In this document: positions 1 to 10,600 of the stretch, piece by piece
Layout: each line of letters opens with the position of its first letter
How positions within the stretch are numbered: the stretch's first letter is position 1
Assembly: GCA_016748015.1 (NCBI GenBank)
Contig: JAAOMT010000129.1
Coordinates: 310,001 to 374,000, forward strand
Source: Geosiphon pyriformis
Lineage: Eukaryota > Glomeromycota > Glomeromycetes > Archaeosporales > Geosiphonaceae
DNA: 64,000 nt
Direction: 5' to 3'
Notes under the pieces: generated by a model
Database searches by the model: none
Seen by the model: only the letters and a program-made list of their open reading frames with translations
What the model was told of the DNA's origin: nothing
Program-made: the position numbers and the translations under genes

Positions 1-2
1 AA

Positions 3-563
3 GACACTATACAAACAACACCATTTAAATTAGTATATAATAGAACAGCAATATTACCAGTTGAGATAAAAGTCAAAACATATCCAACAAAACCAATAAC
101 AGAAGAGAATTTCCAAAGAACATTGTTGAGAAGAACATATAACTTAATAGAAACACTAAAAAACACATGGCGAAAAGCAGTTGATAACATCCAAAAGTCA
201 CAAAAAAAACAAAAAGAAAGACACAATAACCAACTACCAGAGAAACCAGTTGAATTCAAGATTGGAAACAAAGTACTTCTACATCATACTAAAGTGAAAA
301 AACAATGGAGTGGAAAATTTGATCCCAAATGGGATAGACCATTTCACATAAAAGAAATTCTTAGAAATAGAGCTTATAAATTAAGGTTGAACAACAAAAT
401 CTTAACCAAAGCAGTACATAATAATCGACTGAAACAATATTACCATATAGTATTATTATCTACCAATAATATTTTACAATTAGAAGTACAGAGAATACTA
501 GTCAAACCAGATAAGATTCTACAAGATTTAGAACCAATTATAATCATTGAACCAAACACATAA
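3..563 (+). CDS. Ty3 element A: integrase C-terminal part (partial, open)
   Basis: This is the carboxy-terminal part of a Ty3/gypsy integrase, running in from beyond the left edge. The frame is open from base 3 to the TAA at 561-563, about 186 codons. It matches in order the integrase ends of elements B, C and D: the TPFKLVYNR stretch, the RRTYNLIETL helix, the QKERHNNQLPEKP linker, and the IGNKVLLHHTK...KWDRPFHIKEI barrel-like domain that follows the catalytic core in this family. It ends in IIIIEPNT, as in B (IIVIEPNTSN). No in-frame stop is seen, unlike the rest of element A. The catalytic core lies outside the window, so activity cannot be judged. Identification as integrase C-terminus is firm by internal comparison; I did not recognise a chromodomain. 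Confidence 0.85.
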   Translation, partial: DTIQTTPFKLVYNRTAILPVEIKVKTYPTKPITEENFQRTLLRRTYNLIETLKNTWRKAVDNIQKSQKKQKERHNNQLPEKPVEFKIGNKVLLHHTKVKKQWSGKFDPKWDRPFHIKEILRNRAYKLRLNNKILTKAVHNNRLKQYYHIVLLSTNNILQLEVQRILVKPDKILQDLEPIIIIEPNT

Positions 564-625
564 AATTAAACAACCAAAAAAGAGTATATAAAGACACAGT
601 ATACATGACAAAAGACAGTAGAAAG

Positions 626-1255
626 ATGGAGATTATTGACAGCATTTATTTACTAACACAACAACTTTTTTAACTGATCCAACAACAAGAGATGGAAATT
701 ACAATCAACCAACAAACTATCAGATACACAAACACCAAAAAAAGATCATGAGATAAAATATGGAGAAAAACAGAAAATACTGTAAACAAAATAATTACAA
801 AAGTGAAATTGGCAATAGAAACACAACCAAAAGTCACCCAATATCAAGAGTTGACTATAGAAACTTGGAATTGATGGATACAACAATTTTCAAGAAACTT
901 TTATTACTTTTATTTGGGACAACACTTAAACATTCAGGGCTTATATATGAATAAAACAAAATGATTATTTAACACAACAATACTGCAACAACTGGAACAA
1001 TTTGTGGGAAAAAACAATTTAACCACACAAGCAAGAATTATTTATTGGCTACATACTGGATTTCAAGATTGACCAGAAATCTTACTCAATCCAGAAATGA
1101 ACTCCATTACCATTAACCAAATAAAAAAAATAACCAATGCTCAATTTAAAAAATTACAGAACAAGATAACACAAGTAATTCTTGAAAAAAAAGTTCAAGA
1201 AATACTCAAAGATAGAGAATTAGAATTAAAAAATCTTGACAGAGCTCAATATTAA
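626..1255 (+). pseudogene. Ty3 element A: ORF3, accessory ORF downstream of integrase (decayed)
   Basis: ORF3 begins with ATG at 626, 63 bases after the integrase stop and in a different frame, and ends with TAA at 1253-1255 just before the LTR. The 210-codon frame is uninterrupted by indels but contains five stops: one TAA and four TGA, each one transition from CAA, TGG or CGA. Its relatives are 12365-13000 (B), 21788-22420 (C) and 29699-30433 (D). Shared features are an N-terminal MEI-type segment with QQL, a central segment of the form LxxxxxxQxxFVGKNNLT followed by a Tyr/Leu helix, the 'PEILLNPEMNSITI' block (PKILLYSDMETITI in B), and a terminal (A/V)QY. No signal peptide or membrane segment is visible, so it does not look like an envelope. 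Function unknown; I do not recognise the family. Confidence 0.8.
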
Positions 1256-1269
1256 AGAGAAGAGAATAA

Positions 1270-2076
1270 TGTTACTCATAGAATATAGGACGTATATTAG
1301 CATATAAATTGGCTAATCAGAAGTAGCTGTAGTAAATATGGAATTCTAGAATTCCTTTTAAAAGAATTGCAGAATTGCAGAATTCCAGAATTTCTCTCAA
1401 AGAAATTGCAAGATTCCAGAAATTCCAGGATTTCTGGTGTGAAGAATTAAGGAATTGAAGAATCTCATTATGTATATATATTGGTAGCATTAGAAAAAGA
1501 AAAGACAGACCTCTCAGTTTAAATTTGATCTAAGCAACCTTTCATATCACAAATATCAATAAATAATTATTTATTATTTTAATCCACTCTTCACTATCAA
1601 CATTTTATGTTGATAATAATTAATACTTAACTATATTAAAACAATAGCTCTTGATCATGGCTATTGATGGAATACTAACATTTATTACTTTGGCTTATTT
1701 TTTTATTTCTTTTATTTTTATTTTCTTTTGTTATTTTTTTTTGTTGTTTACTAATTGATTAAAGATTAAGTGCTGAATTATTAACATCAAGGATTGCCTG
1801 ATAAAAGACCTCTGCAAGTGGGTAGAGCATGTAAAAGAATTATGGATTACTTATCAGAAAAGTACTGGTCATTAAGCTGAAGAAAAAAATTGACTGAATT
1901 GCAATTCTGAGAAGCTATGGATAAACAACTATTGAATTTTTGTCTATTATACAAAGAACTCAACCAAAACCTTCAGATAACAATATCTTTAGATTACCAT
2001 CATCACAAATAGCTTCTGAGCACCAAGTTATGGGTTTTGTTATTTGATTTGAGATCTCAAATAATCACTTGTAACA
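1270..2076 (+). repeat. LTR of Ty3 element A (3' LTR)
   Basis: An 807-bp LTR with inverted ends TGTTAC...GTAACA. Its core and U5 match the LTRs of B: the TGATCATGGCTATT block near 1655, a pyrimidine tract (about 1700-1740), and CTCAAATAATCACTTGTAACA at the end. A TATA-like run, GTATATATA, sits near 1470. The U3 differs from B: it holds an array of AGAATTCC/AGAATTGC units (about 1340-1450) with palindromic GAATTCTAGAATTC. The purine run AAAGAGAAGAGAATAA directly upstream is the polypurine tract. The base after the LTR resumes LINE-1 ORF1, so element A was inserted into that LINE. Confidence 0.88.
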
Positions 2077-2376
2077 CTAGTTTTATATTTGTTGACATTT
2101 TACAAGTTAGTGTTAATGAATGTAAAAAATTTTGGAATAGTAAAATAGACAGTAAAAAAGCAAGTATTAGTAAGATGTTTAATGTTAAGAACATGAAAAA
2201 CACAATTGCTGAAAAAACAAGTTATGTAAACTTTAACACTTCTAATACTAATAATTTGATAGATAATACAACTCCAAGAAAAATACAAACAAGAATGTAT
2301 GTTTTGGAACAGCCACTTAAAATACTGTTATTTAACAATTTAAGTAGTAATGAAACTGAATTAGTGCTTTTAGCAC
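2077..2376 (+). pseudogene. LINE-1 ORF1 fragment upstream of solo LTR
   Basis: The frame reads from the end of the element A LTR to the solo LTR at 2377 and contains VNECKKFWNSKIDSKK and TSNTNNLIDNTT. It joins in sense to the segment after the solo LTR (ASMFVGSKKLLLTEL at 3365 onward), which is why I assign both to one LINE ORF1. This part is low-complexity and Asn/Ser/Thr-rich, without catalytic motifs. It was probably the non-catalytic, RNA-binding or linker part of ORF1. The assignment comes from order and continuity rather than from a diagnostic motif. Confidence 0.6.
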
Positions 2377-3364
2377 TGTTACCCAAGTAGAAAAACCAAT
2401 CCAAAGTTATGAAAAAAACATAACCAAAAATGTAAATACATAAAATAACACAGAATAACACAAAAGAACACAGAATAATGCATAATAACTCAGGATAACA
2501 TAATACAAAACTCAATAACATATTATAGCATAAAATAACTAGTTAAAATATAAGATAACTAAGAATAACATAGAAGAACAAAGTAATAACAAAAATAGTG
2601 AAGCAATAGCTAGCAAGAACGAAACAATTAAAAAACAATTCTGTAGAACAAAAAAATGTATAAAAACAAGTAGTTGTAGAAGTTAGAAAAGCATCTAAAC
2701 AAAAATCAATTTTCCTCTTTTTTATAATTATTATATCTTACAAAAATAAAGAACTTATTTAAAAACCACAAAATTTTCAATACATGGTCATTAATTATTT
2801 CATGTGTAAATCAAACTAATTTTTGTTTCATTTTTTTATTCCAAAACAGATGTTTTTAGCATAAACGCCTTAAACTCTTAATAATCTGGATCAATTACTC
2901 TTGATCATGACAATTGACAATACTAATTTATCTTTTTTTCTTTTTTTTTCTTTTATTCTTTCTTGTGGAGTAACAACATAAAAAAATCAACTGTCTAAAA
3001 ATAAACTTCATGATAGTTTGGTAAAAAAGGAAGGCTTTTCCTAAGTTTAAATATTAACATTATCTTGGTAGCTTACCAGAAGGGCAAAAAAACACCACCA
3101 GATCATAATGACTGTACTCATTAGCTTAGAGAAGATAGCTTATATTATATACAAAAAGTTGTAACACTATGAAACATATCTCTGTGTCTTATAACCAAAG
3201 AACTCCATGAATAAAATTCATAACAATCCAACAGACCTTCAGAGATTGATAATAATAACACAACAAACAAGCTTACCAAAAGAAAACCATCAAAAGCTCT
3301 CTAAAAACTTCAAAAGTTGAGCACCAAATGTTATTATCATATACTACCAAGTTAACCTATAACA
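2377..3364 (+). repeat. Solo LTR, D-type, inserted in LINE-1 ORF1
   Basis: A 988-bp solo LTR of the element D family, plus strand. It begins TGTTACCCAAGTAGAAAAAC and ends ACCAAGTTAACCTATAACA, the counterparts of the two ends of the D LTRs. The U3 holds the ATAACAcAgA-type repeats (about 2440-2560), and the shared core GATCATGACAATTGA lies near 2905. No internal sequence remains, so it arose by LTR-LTR recombination. A clean 5-bp target duplication is not visible: AGCAC precedes it and GCATC follows. Confidence 0.85.
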
Positions 3365-4260
3365 GCATCTATGTTTGTTGGTTCCAAAAAATTGTTATTA
3401 ACTGAGTTATAAAGCAAAAATATCAAAAATTTTGGCCCAAATAAATTATTTACATTGGATATTGATCTATTAACTGTGCTTGACAAATTTTTTGGTAATA
3501 AATTAATAGCATTAAAAAAAAATTTTTATTGCATAGATGATTTTAAGAGAGTGTTTACTTTCTTAAAATTATTAAAGTTAATTAGGTTTTTTTTTACTTC
3601 AAAGTTAAGTTTACAAAAGACTAGGAAATTGGCTATTAATACAAAAATTTTGGTTAATATTAATGTTAGAAAACCAAACAGCCATTTGGATTGAAAAGTA
3701 ATTGTCAAAAAAATTTTAATAGATCTTCCCAAAACCATGGAATTAGTATTTTCCAAATTTGGTAAGATTGTTTTAATTAAGATGCAATTGATTGGTTTTT
3801 GGCAAAAAGTCTTAATGAAATTTGAGTTATTAAATGTTGCCAATTTGGTTGCTTTCAAATAATCAGTTTTCTTGGAAAAAAATTCTGTATATGTAATATT
3901 AGTAATTAATGACAAACAATTATAAATATCCAGAAATCTTTATTGGGCTTTGTTGTGTACTTTGCTAATTAGTACTATTGCTTATAACTTGTATAATTTG
4001 TTGGAATTATATAATAGAAAAATTTGTTTTATTGACTGTAATTCTAGTTTATATGTTTATAACAGATGTGCTTTGATTTGTTTTGCTGATAAAACATTCA
4101 AAATAGCTGTCATTGATTCTATTCCTGTTTTTAAAAATGTGAATTTATACTGAACTGGTCTCTCTTTAACCTATTGTGTTTAATGTAAACAATTTGGTTA
4201 TATTTCTAATATGTGTTTAATAGGTAAGAATTCTGGTTGTTGTAGTAAGTTTGTGATGAC
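3365..4260 (+). pseudogene. LINE-1 ORF1, second part, with decayed zinc knuckle
   Basis: This continues ORF1 after the solo LTR. Recognisable blocks are VLDKFFGNKLIALKKNF (about 3478-3530), KTRKLAINTKILVNINVRK (about 3616-3672), a segment reading IKMQLIGFWQKVLMKF around 3777-3820, and NRCALICFADKTFKIAVID (4060-4117). Around 4173-4214 the frame reads C-V-stop-C-K-Q-F-G-Y-I-S-N-M-C, a CX2CX4HX4C zinc knuckle whose His is Tyr and whose second intervening residue is a stop. Both changes are single transitions (CAT to TAT, TGG to TAA-type decay). ORF1 proteins of this kind bind element RNA. Several stops and small frame changes make it non-functional. Confidence 0.7.
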
Positions 4261-4819
4261 TTTTTAAAATTAAACTTACTTAGCCAACATATATAAAAAA
4301 AAGCAGTTACTAATTGCTTGTTCAGTTTCTTTTGGTGACAAAACTTGGGTCCAGATTGCTAGTAATTTTATCTTTTGTGTAGTGCCTTTAGTTCATTTTG
4401 GTGCTGGTTTGTCTTCAAGTGCAAAATCTTTTTTACTGGTTTTTTTGGATGTGAGTAATAGGTTTACTGTTTTTGAATGTAGTCTTGCCAACTTCATGGA
4501 GAAGGTAGATAAGCTAATTAAGAGATTAAAAGCACTTAAACCAACAGTTTCTTAGTCTAGTCCTGAATGTTAGCTATTGGTAATCTCTTTATTATAGAAT
4601 TAAAAAACAAATACAGTAATGAATGAGAGTTTGGGTGCTGTCACTAGTAATAAGACTGTAACAAGAATAGAGTTGTTAAAACTTTTAACTATCAAGGAAT
4701 TTGAAATTAAAATGAACAATTTGTTAAATATAGTAATAGATTTGTTGGCAAAGATAGATAATAAGAGCTTAATTTTAAATAATTTTTTCTAACAATAACC
4801 AATTTAATCTGAAAAATTG

Positions 4820-5543
4820 CTACATGTAATATTAGAGATATGAACAATCTTGTAAAGCAAAAGAATATTATTTGTTGGCATAGAAATATAACAATTTAGT
4901 TACTATTGTTACTAAGACTAAACTAAAAAAAAAAGCTTGTTTATGGATTATGAACAAGTTTAATAGTGTTTGGGTTTTCACTTCTGGCTTGGAGTCTGGT
5001 TACTTGAGTTCTGGTGTTATAGTTATTATAAATATTAGTTTGGCAAAACATATATACAAGGTTTCAGAGATTGCTAATAAGCTTTTGAGGTTATACACTG
5101 ATACTACTTTGACAACACACTTATCTCAAGCTGAAAAGATTAATTCATTAATTGTTAAGACTGTAAATGAATTTTTATTCATGATTTTGAGTGGTGATTT
5201 TAATAAAAATGGTTTTTATAGATATACTAGTTTCAAAAAATGTTTTGATCTAAATTTAGTTAATTCTTTGGTGAAAAGTCCAGTTGTAAAACTCTCAATA
5301 TGGTTTAACTTTAAGAATGCTGAAAAAACAATTGATTTCATTTTTGTTTTCTCAAATTATGTTAACACAGTTGTGAATTGTAATGTTCTGGATATTAGAG
5401 AGCATTTTAACACTAATTATTGTGCTGTGTCTGTTTTTTTAAGATTGAATAGTTTGCTTAATGTACAGTTGAATTTTTTTCATAGACAAACAAATAAAAA
5501 CTGTTGGAGGTTTTATTTTAAGAGTGCCAATAATACTAAATAA
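4820..5543 (+). pseudogene. LINE-1 apurinic/apyrimidinic-type endonuclease domain
   Basis: An exonuclease-endonuclease-phosphatase fold domain, the LINE enzyme that nicks target DNA to prime reverse transcription. The open part is 4950-5543 (197 codons). Visible elements: a start block around 4826 (CNIRDMNNLVKQ), TKLKKK near 4916-4935 where the metal-binding Glu of the TET motif belongs, GDFNKNG (about 5193-5213), which keeps the Asp and Asn of the GDFN motif, and near 5409 EHFNTNYCAVSVF, where the catalytic Asp-His pair of the DTDH-type motif has become Asn and Tyr. Those substitutions are G-to-A and C-to-T and would abolish cleavage. The homologous domain in LINE-2 (58074-58484, minus) keeps its His. 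Confidence 0.85.
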
Positions 5544-5549
5544 AATGAA

Positions 5550-7500
5550 TTTAAAAATACCATGTTGGCCAATATAGTTTTGTTTTCTAATAAGTTTGCT
5601 ATGTCTAAGAATTTTTTAGATTTAAATGCTATGTAAAATATTATTCATAAGATAGTAAGTCTATTAGCCAATAAGATGTTTAAGAAGAAATGATTCAAGA
5701 AGTTTAATGATGTTTTTACCAAAAAATCTTTTAAGTTTTATAAATTGGAGTTGTTAGTATCAAAAATTGCCAAATTTTTTTAGAATGAATTTAGTAATAG
5801 GCTTTTCTCCTTGATAAACCAATAGTCATTTTTAGATAATAACAGAACTTTGAAGATTCAAATTTTGTTAGATTTTAGTGCCAATTTTAATTATATAAGA
5901 TCTATTTTCTCTGTTATAAAAAAATTATATCATGTTTTCAAGCTTATTGATCTTTAAGGGCTGAAAAATTTTGTATTAGGTCTGTTATTAATAAACAGAT
6001 GGAAAACTTTGCTGCCAATAAAAATCATATAATCAGAAGTGTGTTGAAACATTCTTTCTAGAAAATTGTATTAGATTATTTGGTTGCTAATAGTAAATTG
6101 GTTTTGGATTCTGTTGAGATTAAGTTCAAGATTAATGCAATTATGGAGAGTTAGATAAGGAAGAGAATAATAATAAATAATGTTTTCAATCTGTGGTGTT
6201 ACCAATATTTGCAATTGGCTTATATCAATAATGCTGCTTTTTCTAATATTATGAATGTTATTAATTATGAAGATATAATGTGTATGATCAAAAATTTACT
6301 TGATAGAAAGGCTGCTGGTTTGTTTGATATTACAAATAAGCTTTGGAAACATTATAACAGTTTTATTTTTGTTATGCTTTTAGATTTTTTGAACTTTTGT
6401 TTGATATGTAAATCTGTTCTTTAATCTTGAAAAGAAGCTTGGATGTTAATGATTTTTAAATCTTACTAATAGGAGAATGTTTTAATTAATATTAGGTCTA
6501 TCACATTAATTGAGACTGCCCAAAAAAAAATTTTAAGTTATTTTTTGATAAAATTTCTTTGGTTTGCAGTAGATTTGATGTTCTTTATAATAATAACTTT
6601 TTGATATTAAAGAAGACTACTATCCAGTCTTCTATTTTTACAATTAGTTCTGTGGTTAAAGATGCTTTGGAGAAGAGTCGCAAACTTTGGCTGGTTTTAC
6701 AAGATATGTAAAAGATTTATAACTCTGTAAGTTAGCATTATTTAAAGAATAGTTTAGTTTAAATTAAGATATGTAAGAAATTTATCAGATTTTTTAGAAG
6801 TATTCACAATAACAGAGTTAATTGGATTATAACTGATTTTGGTTTGACTGATAAGTGCTGTGTACATGATGGTTTAGACTAAGACAAAGTTTTTTCTTCT
6901 TTGCTCTGAAGAATTTTTATGATTCTCTTCTTTGCTCTGAAGGATTTTTTATGATTCTTTTCTTTGTGAAGTCAAAAGACATAAATGCTTGTATAGTTAC
7001 TATATTAACATTAGATTTGTTGTCAAAACTGGCAGAGTAGAAAATCAAAGTGGGTTGTCTTTGTTTCTAACAGCTGGTGTTTTTGTTAATGATACAATTT
7101 AAATGAACAGTAATTAGACTGTTATTTAGTATATTTTGAATATTGCAAGTAAGTTTTTTAGTATTAATAATATTTTAATCAACAATGAAAAGACAATAGC
7201 TGTTTCTATTAACCAAAAAGTTAGAAATGTCTTGTTATTAATTAGTGGCTTGCTAATTTCTATTGTGCAAAATAAAGAGTCTTATAAATATCTTAAAATC
7301 TTTCTATTTTCTGATGGTTTATTCAGGCTTAGTTTAAAGAAAGCTTATTTGAATGTTAAGTTTTTTGCCAATATGGTCTTAAAAAAAGCCATTTTAAACA
7401 AACAGTTTCTTTATTTAATTTTGGCTGTGTTTCAATCTATTGTTGATTACAAGATTCAATTTTGTTTTGTTTCTAAAAATGTGTGCAACAAATGAAATAT
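5550..7500 (+). pseudogene. LINE-1 reverse transcriptase domain
   Basis: Decayed non-LTR reverse transcriptase, read in several pieces. The finger segment includes DRKAAGLFDITNKLWKHYN (6303-6359), equivalent to the KAPGPSGI-type block that opens LINE RT. The active site F-V-D-D-T is represented near 7080-7105 as F-V-N-D-T, so the first catalytic Asp is Asn by a G-to-A change. The following segment ILNIASKFFSINNILINNEKT (about 7133-7195) is the usual post-active-site block with the INNEKT motif. A tandem duplication of about 32 bp interrupts the coding at 6894-6957. Many TAA/TAG stops are present. It would have made cDNA from LINE RNA at nicked targets; it is dead now. Confidence 0.8.
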
Positions 7501-8059
7501 GCTAATCAAAAAGAATTTAAAGATGAAAGCTGGCTTATTTAAAAATTTTCTCAATAAGGCTTTTTATCATTTATTATTATATGGTTTAAAATTTTTTGAG
7601 CAAGTATAAGTAAAGAGTAAATTGGCTTCTTTAGTGTGTTTTTCAAATGTTGGTTGAATTCTTAGTTGTTTGTTTGAACACAAATCTTTAGATTTGCAGA
7701 TTTTAAATTAGTCTTCTGTCCATTTTTTATAGTATTTTGTGAAATTGAGAGTCAATTTGGTTAATAATTTCTTAGCTAATATAATAAAAATTTTTTTGGA
7801 TTATGATATTTGTCTCATCAATTTTTTTCTTTCTGCATTTCATTTTTTTGATGGCATTCCTATGTTCTATATTTTGGGGGATTTGGTGTTTTATAATGTT
7901 TATTGCTTACTTAAGAGGTTTTGTATTGTCTTTGTTGAACAATTGTATGATAAAAAAGAGTTAGTTTTTAATTAGAAGTGTTTTTATTATTGGAAAAGAC
8001 TTGATCTCAGAGGTCTGTTTTCTGCTTGGTTTAAGTTGGTTTGTAATTACTTGATAAAT

Positions 8060-8703
8060 CTTGCTCTATGTTCTGATACTTAATCTTCTATTGGCATCTC
8101 CCAACTTGTAAATGTTTTTAATACTGGTGAATTTTTTTTAGTTAAATGTTGTCTTTTTAGTGCTGGTTTGGATGTTATCAATATCTAAACAAATAGATCT
8201 TTGAAAAACTTGGACATCTATAAGATAAGGTGTAATGCAGCTATATTCTTGGCCAATTTAAATCTAAGTATTAGTGTTGAGATTGGTGGTTTGATATCTT
8301 CTACAATGGCAGAATTACAAGTGATTGCTTTGGTCTTAGAATGTGTTCTAGCTTTCAGTTATGTTAGAGTGTTTTTAGATAGTTAAACCACTTTGAATAC
8401 ATGTGTTTCAGAATTGGCTATGGTTTTATCTGATTTTTATAACTATTGTTGACTTAAAACCAAAGTATTATGAATTTTATTAGATATAAAAATCTCAATA
8501 TTTCTTGGATTAAAGTCAAAAACCATTCTGGTGTCTTGGATAATAAACATACTAATATGCTGGTTGACTTAACTTCATTTTCAAATTTGTCATTTCTTGT
8601 TCTTGTTAAGAAGAGATATATTAATACTAGTGGAGTAGTGATATCTGAAAATATTTGTTATTTTATTTGCAATATGTTTAAGGCTGTTTATCATGCTTAT
8701 TGA
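8060..8703 (+). pseudogene. LINE-1 RNase H domain
   Basis: An RNase H domain following the RT, as in several fungal LINE clades. The open segment 8201-8386 contains CNAAIFLANLNLSISVEIGG and STMAELQVIALVLECVLAF, which holds the catalytic Glu of the AELxAI motif, then VRVFLDS with the Asp of the F-(S/L)-D-S motif. The next piece (8470-8703) has WIKVKNHSGVLDNKHTNML, corresponding to the KxHSGxxGNExAD C-terminal motif with Asp replaced by Asn. Stops at about 8384 and 8450 separate the pieces. RNase H removes element RNA from the first cDNA strand. The family call is clear; the copy is broken. Confidence 0.82.
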
Positions 8704-9012
8704 GAAGTTGAGTCTAATTCTAGTATTATTTGTGAAAACATAATTGGGGATGTGAATTGGATTTGAACTTTGTTAATTTGGCATTTAGACTTATATATAA
8801 TATTAGATTATATGAATAGAGCTACTGCTGGTTTATATTTTTATTTTATAAAGACTTTGCATTATTAATTGCCAGTTGCTGTTCAAAAATGCTTATTTAT
8901 TAAAAAGTATTTTAGTATATTGTGTCTGCACTATAAAGAGATTAAGCTTCCTGATTATTTTTTTATTTGTATTATAAACTCTAGTGCTTGCAAGAATCTA
9001 TTTAATTCATAT
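8704..9012 (+). pseudogene. LINE-1 C-terminal region before the hybrid LTR
   Basis: Continues the LINE after RNase H. The piece at 8869-9012 reads LPVAVQKCLFIKKYF...LCLHYKEIKLPDYFFIC, with a Cys-rich HYKE/PDYFF block. The same block appears at 46540-46690 (VRKHLYNY...LCIHCNEIKFLDHSF), which keeps the Cys and His lost here. It resembles the zinc-binding C-terminal segment that follows RNase H in this LINE family. The solo LTR begins at 9013 and the LINE resumes at 10010. Confidence 0.65.
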
Positions 9013-10009
9013 TGTTATCTGAGTAGAAAAACAAATCCAAGTTATGAAAAAATATGATCAAAAACGTGATAACACAGAATAACACAAAAAAATACAAAAT
9101 AATGCATAATAATTCAGAATAACATAATACAAAACTCAATAATGTGTTATAACATAAAATAATTAATTAAAACATAAGATAATTAGTAATAACATAAAAA
9201 AATGAAGCAATAACAGAAATAGTGAAGCAATAGCTAGCAAGAATAAAACAATTAAAAAGCAATCTTGTAGAACGAAAAAATATATAAAAATGAGTAATTG
9301 TAAAAGTTAAAAAAACAGCCAGAAAAAAATTCCTAAAGAATTTAATAAAGTTTTATTAATTTAAAACAATCCTTTTTCTTCTCTATTTATTAACTCTCAC
9401 TTCACAAATAGTTACTATCAACTGAAATAAATTCATTAACAAAATATTGAATAAAACATACTTATTATCATTCAATTTATATTATTGTTGTTTGTTTAAA
9501 AATCTAATTACTTTTCCATTTATTAACACTTTATGTTGATAAAATCTAACACTTAATCACACTAAAACAATAGCTCTTAATTATGGCTATTAACAGAATA
9601 CTAATTTTTTTTTCATTTATTTTATTTATTTATTTATTTTATTTTATTTTATTTTATTTTATTTTCTTTTGTTTACTAATTGATTGAAATATTGAAACAT
9701 GTGAAGTTATTGACATCAAAGAGACTGGTAAAAAATCTGTAAAACAAGAATAGAACACTTATAAAATTAAAAATAGCTTACCAAAAAAATTACTGGCCAC
9801 TATGCTGAAAAAAAAATTTAATAGAATTGCAATTCTAAAAAGCTATAAATAAAACAATACTTGAATCTCTATCTATTATACAAAGAACTTAACTAAAATC
9901 TTTAGATCACAAAACCTTCAAAAATTACCAACACCATATCATTAAGCTATTGAGCACTAAGTTATGAGTTTGTTATTTGTATTAATACTCCAAATAATTA
10001 TCTGTAACA
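9013..10009 (+). repeat. Solo LTR with hybrid architecture (D-type U3, B-type U5), inside LINE-1
   Basis: A 997-bp solo LTR, plus strand, starting TGTTATCTGAGTAGAAAAAC (D-type start) and ending ACTCCAAATAATTATCTGTAACA in the manner of element A/B LTRs. The first third carries the D-type ATAACA-repeat U3 (about 9065-9200). From about 9380 it matches A/B: AACACTTTATGTTGATAAAA, then the AATAGCTCTTAATTATGGC core (about 9568), a TTTTA tract (9605-9663) and GAGCACTAAGTTATGAG near 9952. LINE coding sequence flanks it on both sides. Confidence 0.8.
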
Positions 10010-10600
10010 ATGTATTGTCCAATAAAATTCTGTGTTAGATTTGAATTTGTTATTTTTATGTATTCTATAGTTACTCTCCTTGTGTGTATCTAACAATACT
10101 ATATATACTGCTTTGTATAAAGGCTTTGTGTTTAGAAAGTGGTACTTAAAAGCTGTCTCTATTTTTAGATATGCCAAAACTGCTGGTATAAAAATTGCCA
10201 AATTGGTGTGAGAATTAAAGATGGCTTATCAAATTGATGTATAAATAGTAAAAGTTAGGTATAGAGCATTTATAGAAAAAAAAAGTTTAATTGGTTGTAA
10301 TGGTTTTGTGCTTCCTAATATTCATGGTTCTTTGTCTTTATTCTTTGTTGGTATTGTTAGATTGCTTGGAATTGTTGATGCTTATGATGCTAATTTTGGT
10401 TTTTGTATATTCTGTAGTTTTTTTTCTGGTATTAATAGTACAATTTCTGTTATGATAAATTCATAGTATTGTTCTAATTAGCCCAAATAACTGGTTATAT
10501 GTGAAAAATACATGATTTGCATTTAGTTTAGATTACTTAATTTGATGTATTATATTAGGTAATGTTTGGGCTTTACTTGTAAAATATTAAAAAAAAATTT
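10010..10600 (+). pseudogene. LINE-1 3' end: C-terminus and 3' UTR
   Basis: After the hybrid LTR the LINE frame resumes: KGFVFRKWYLKAVSIF (about 10122-10170), a segment with VRYRAFIEKKSLIG (about 10255-10296), and VRLLGIVDAYDANFGF (about 10348-10400). The same C-terminal blocks occur on the minus strand at 41136-41510 and on the plus strand near 46800-47110. The 3' UTR holds TAGTATTGTTCTAATTAGCCC (10467) and ends around TTTGGGCTTTACTTGTAAAA (about 10566-10590). That tail is shared with the other LINE copies and marks the element end. Confidence 0.72.

Larger units (their letters stand above)
2077..10600 (+). mobile_element. LINE-1: decayed non-LTR retrotransposon split by two solo LTRs
   Basis: A non-LTR retrotransposon with ORF1-type region (2077-2376 and 3365-4260), APE-type endonuclease (about 4820-5540), reverse transcriptase (about 5550-7500), RNase H (about 8060-8600) and a 3' region (8700-9012 and 10010-10600). 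Solo LTRs occupy 2377-3364 and 9013-10009; the LINE reading resumes after each. The true 5' end is missing because element A lies at 2076. Its 3' end resembles those at 41021, 47257 and 48071. All domains carry stops and lost catalytic residues. Sister fragments of the same broad family are at 41021-41515, 46400-47260 and 54370-60490. Confidence 0.85.

Noticed and set aside
760-954. Plus-strand frame in element A starting MEKNRKYCKQ
   Set aside because: It is out of frame with ORF3 (626-1255), which is supported by comparison with B, C and D.
2371-3369. 5-bp target duplication around the solo LTR (AGCAC / GCATC)
   Set aside because: The two 5-mers match only if the LTR end is shifted by a base and one mismatch is allowed.
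3526-3915. Minus-strand frame of 129 codons in LINE-1
   Set aside because: Antisense shadow of the plus-strand LINE ORF1; the T/A-rich composition creates long frames.
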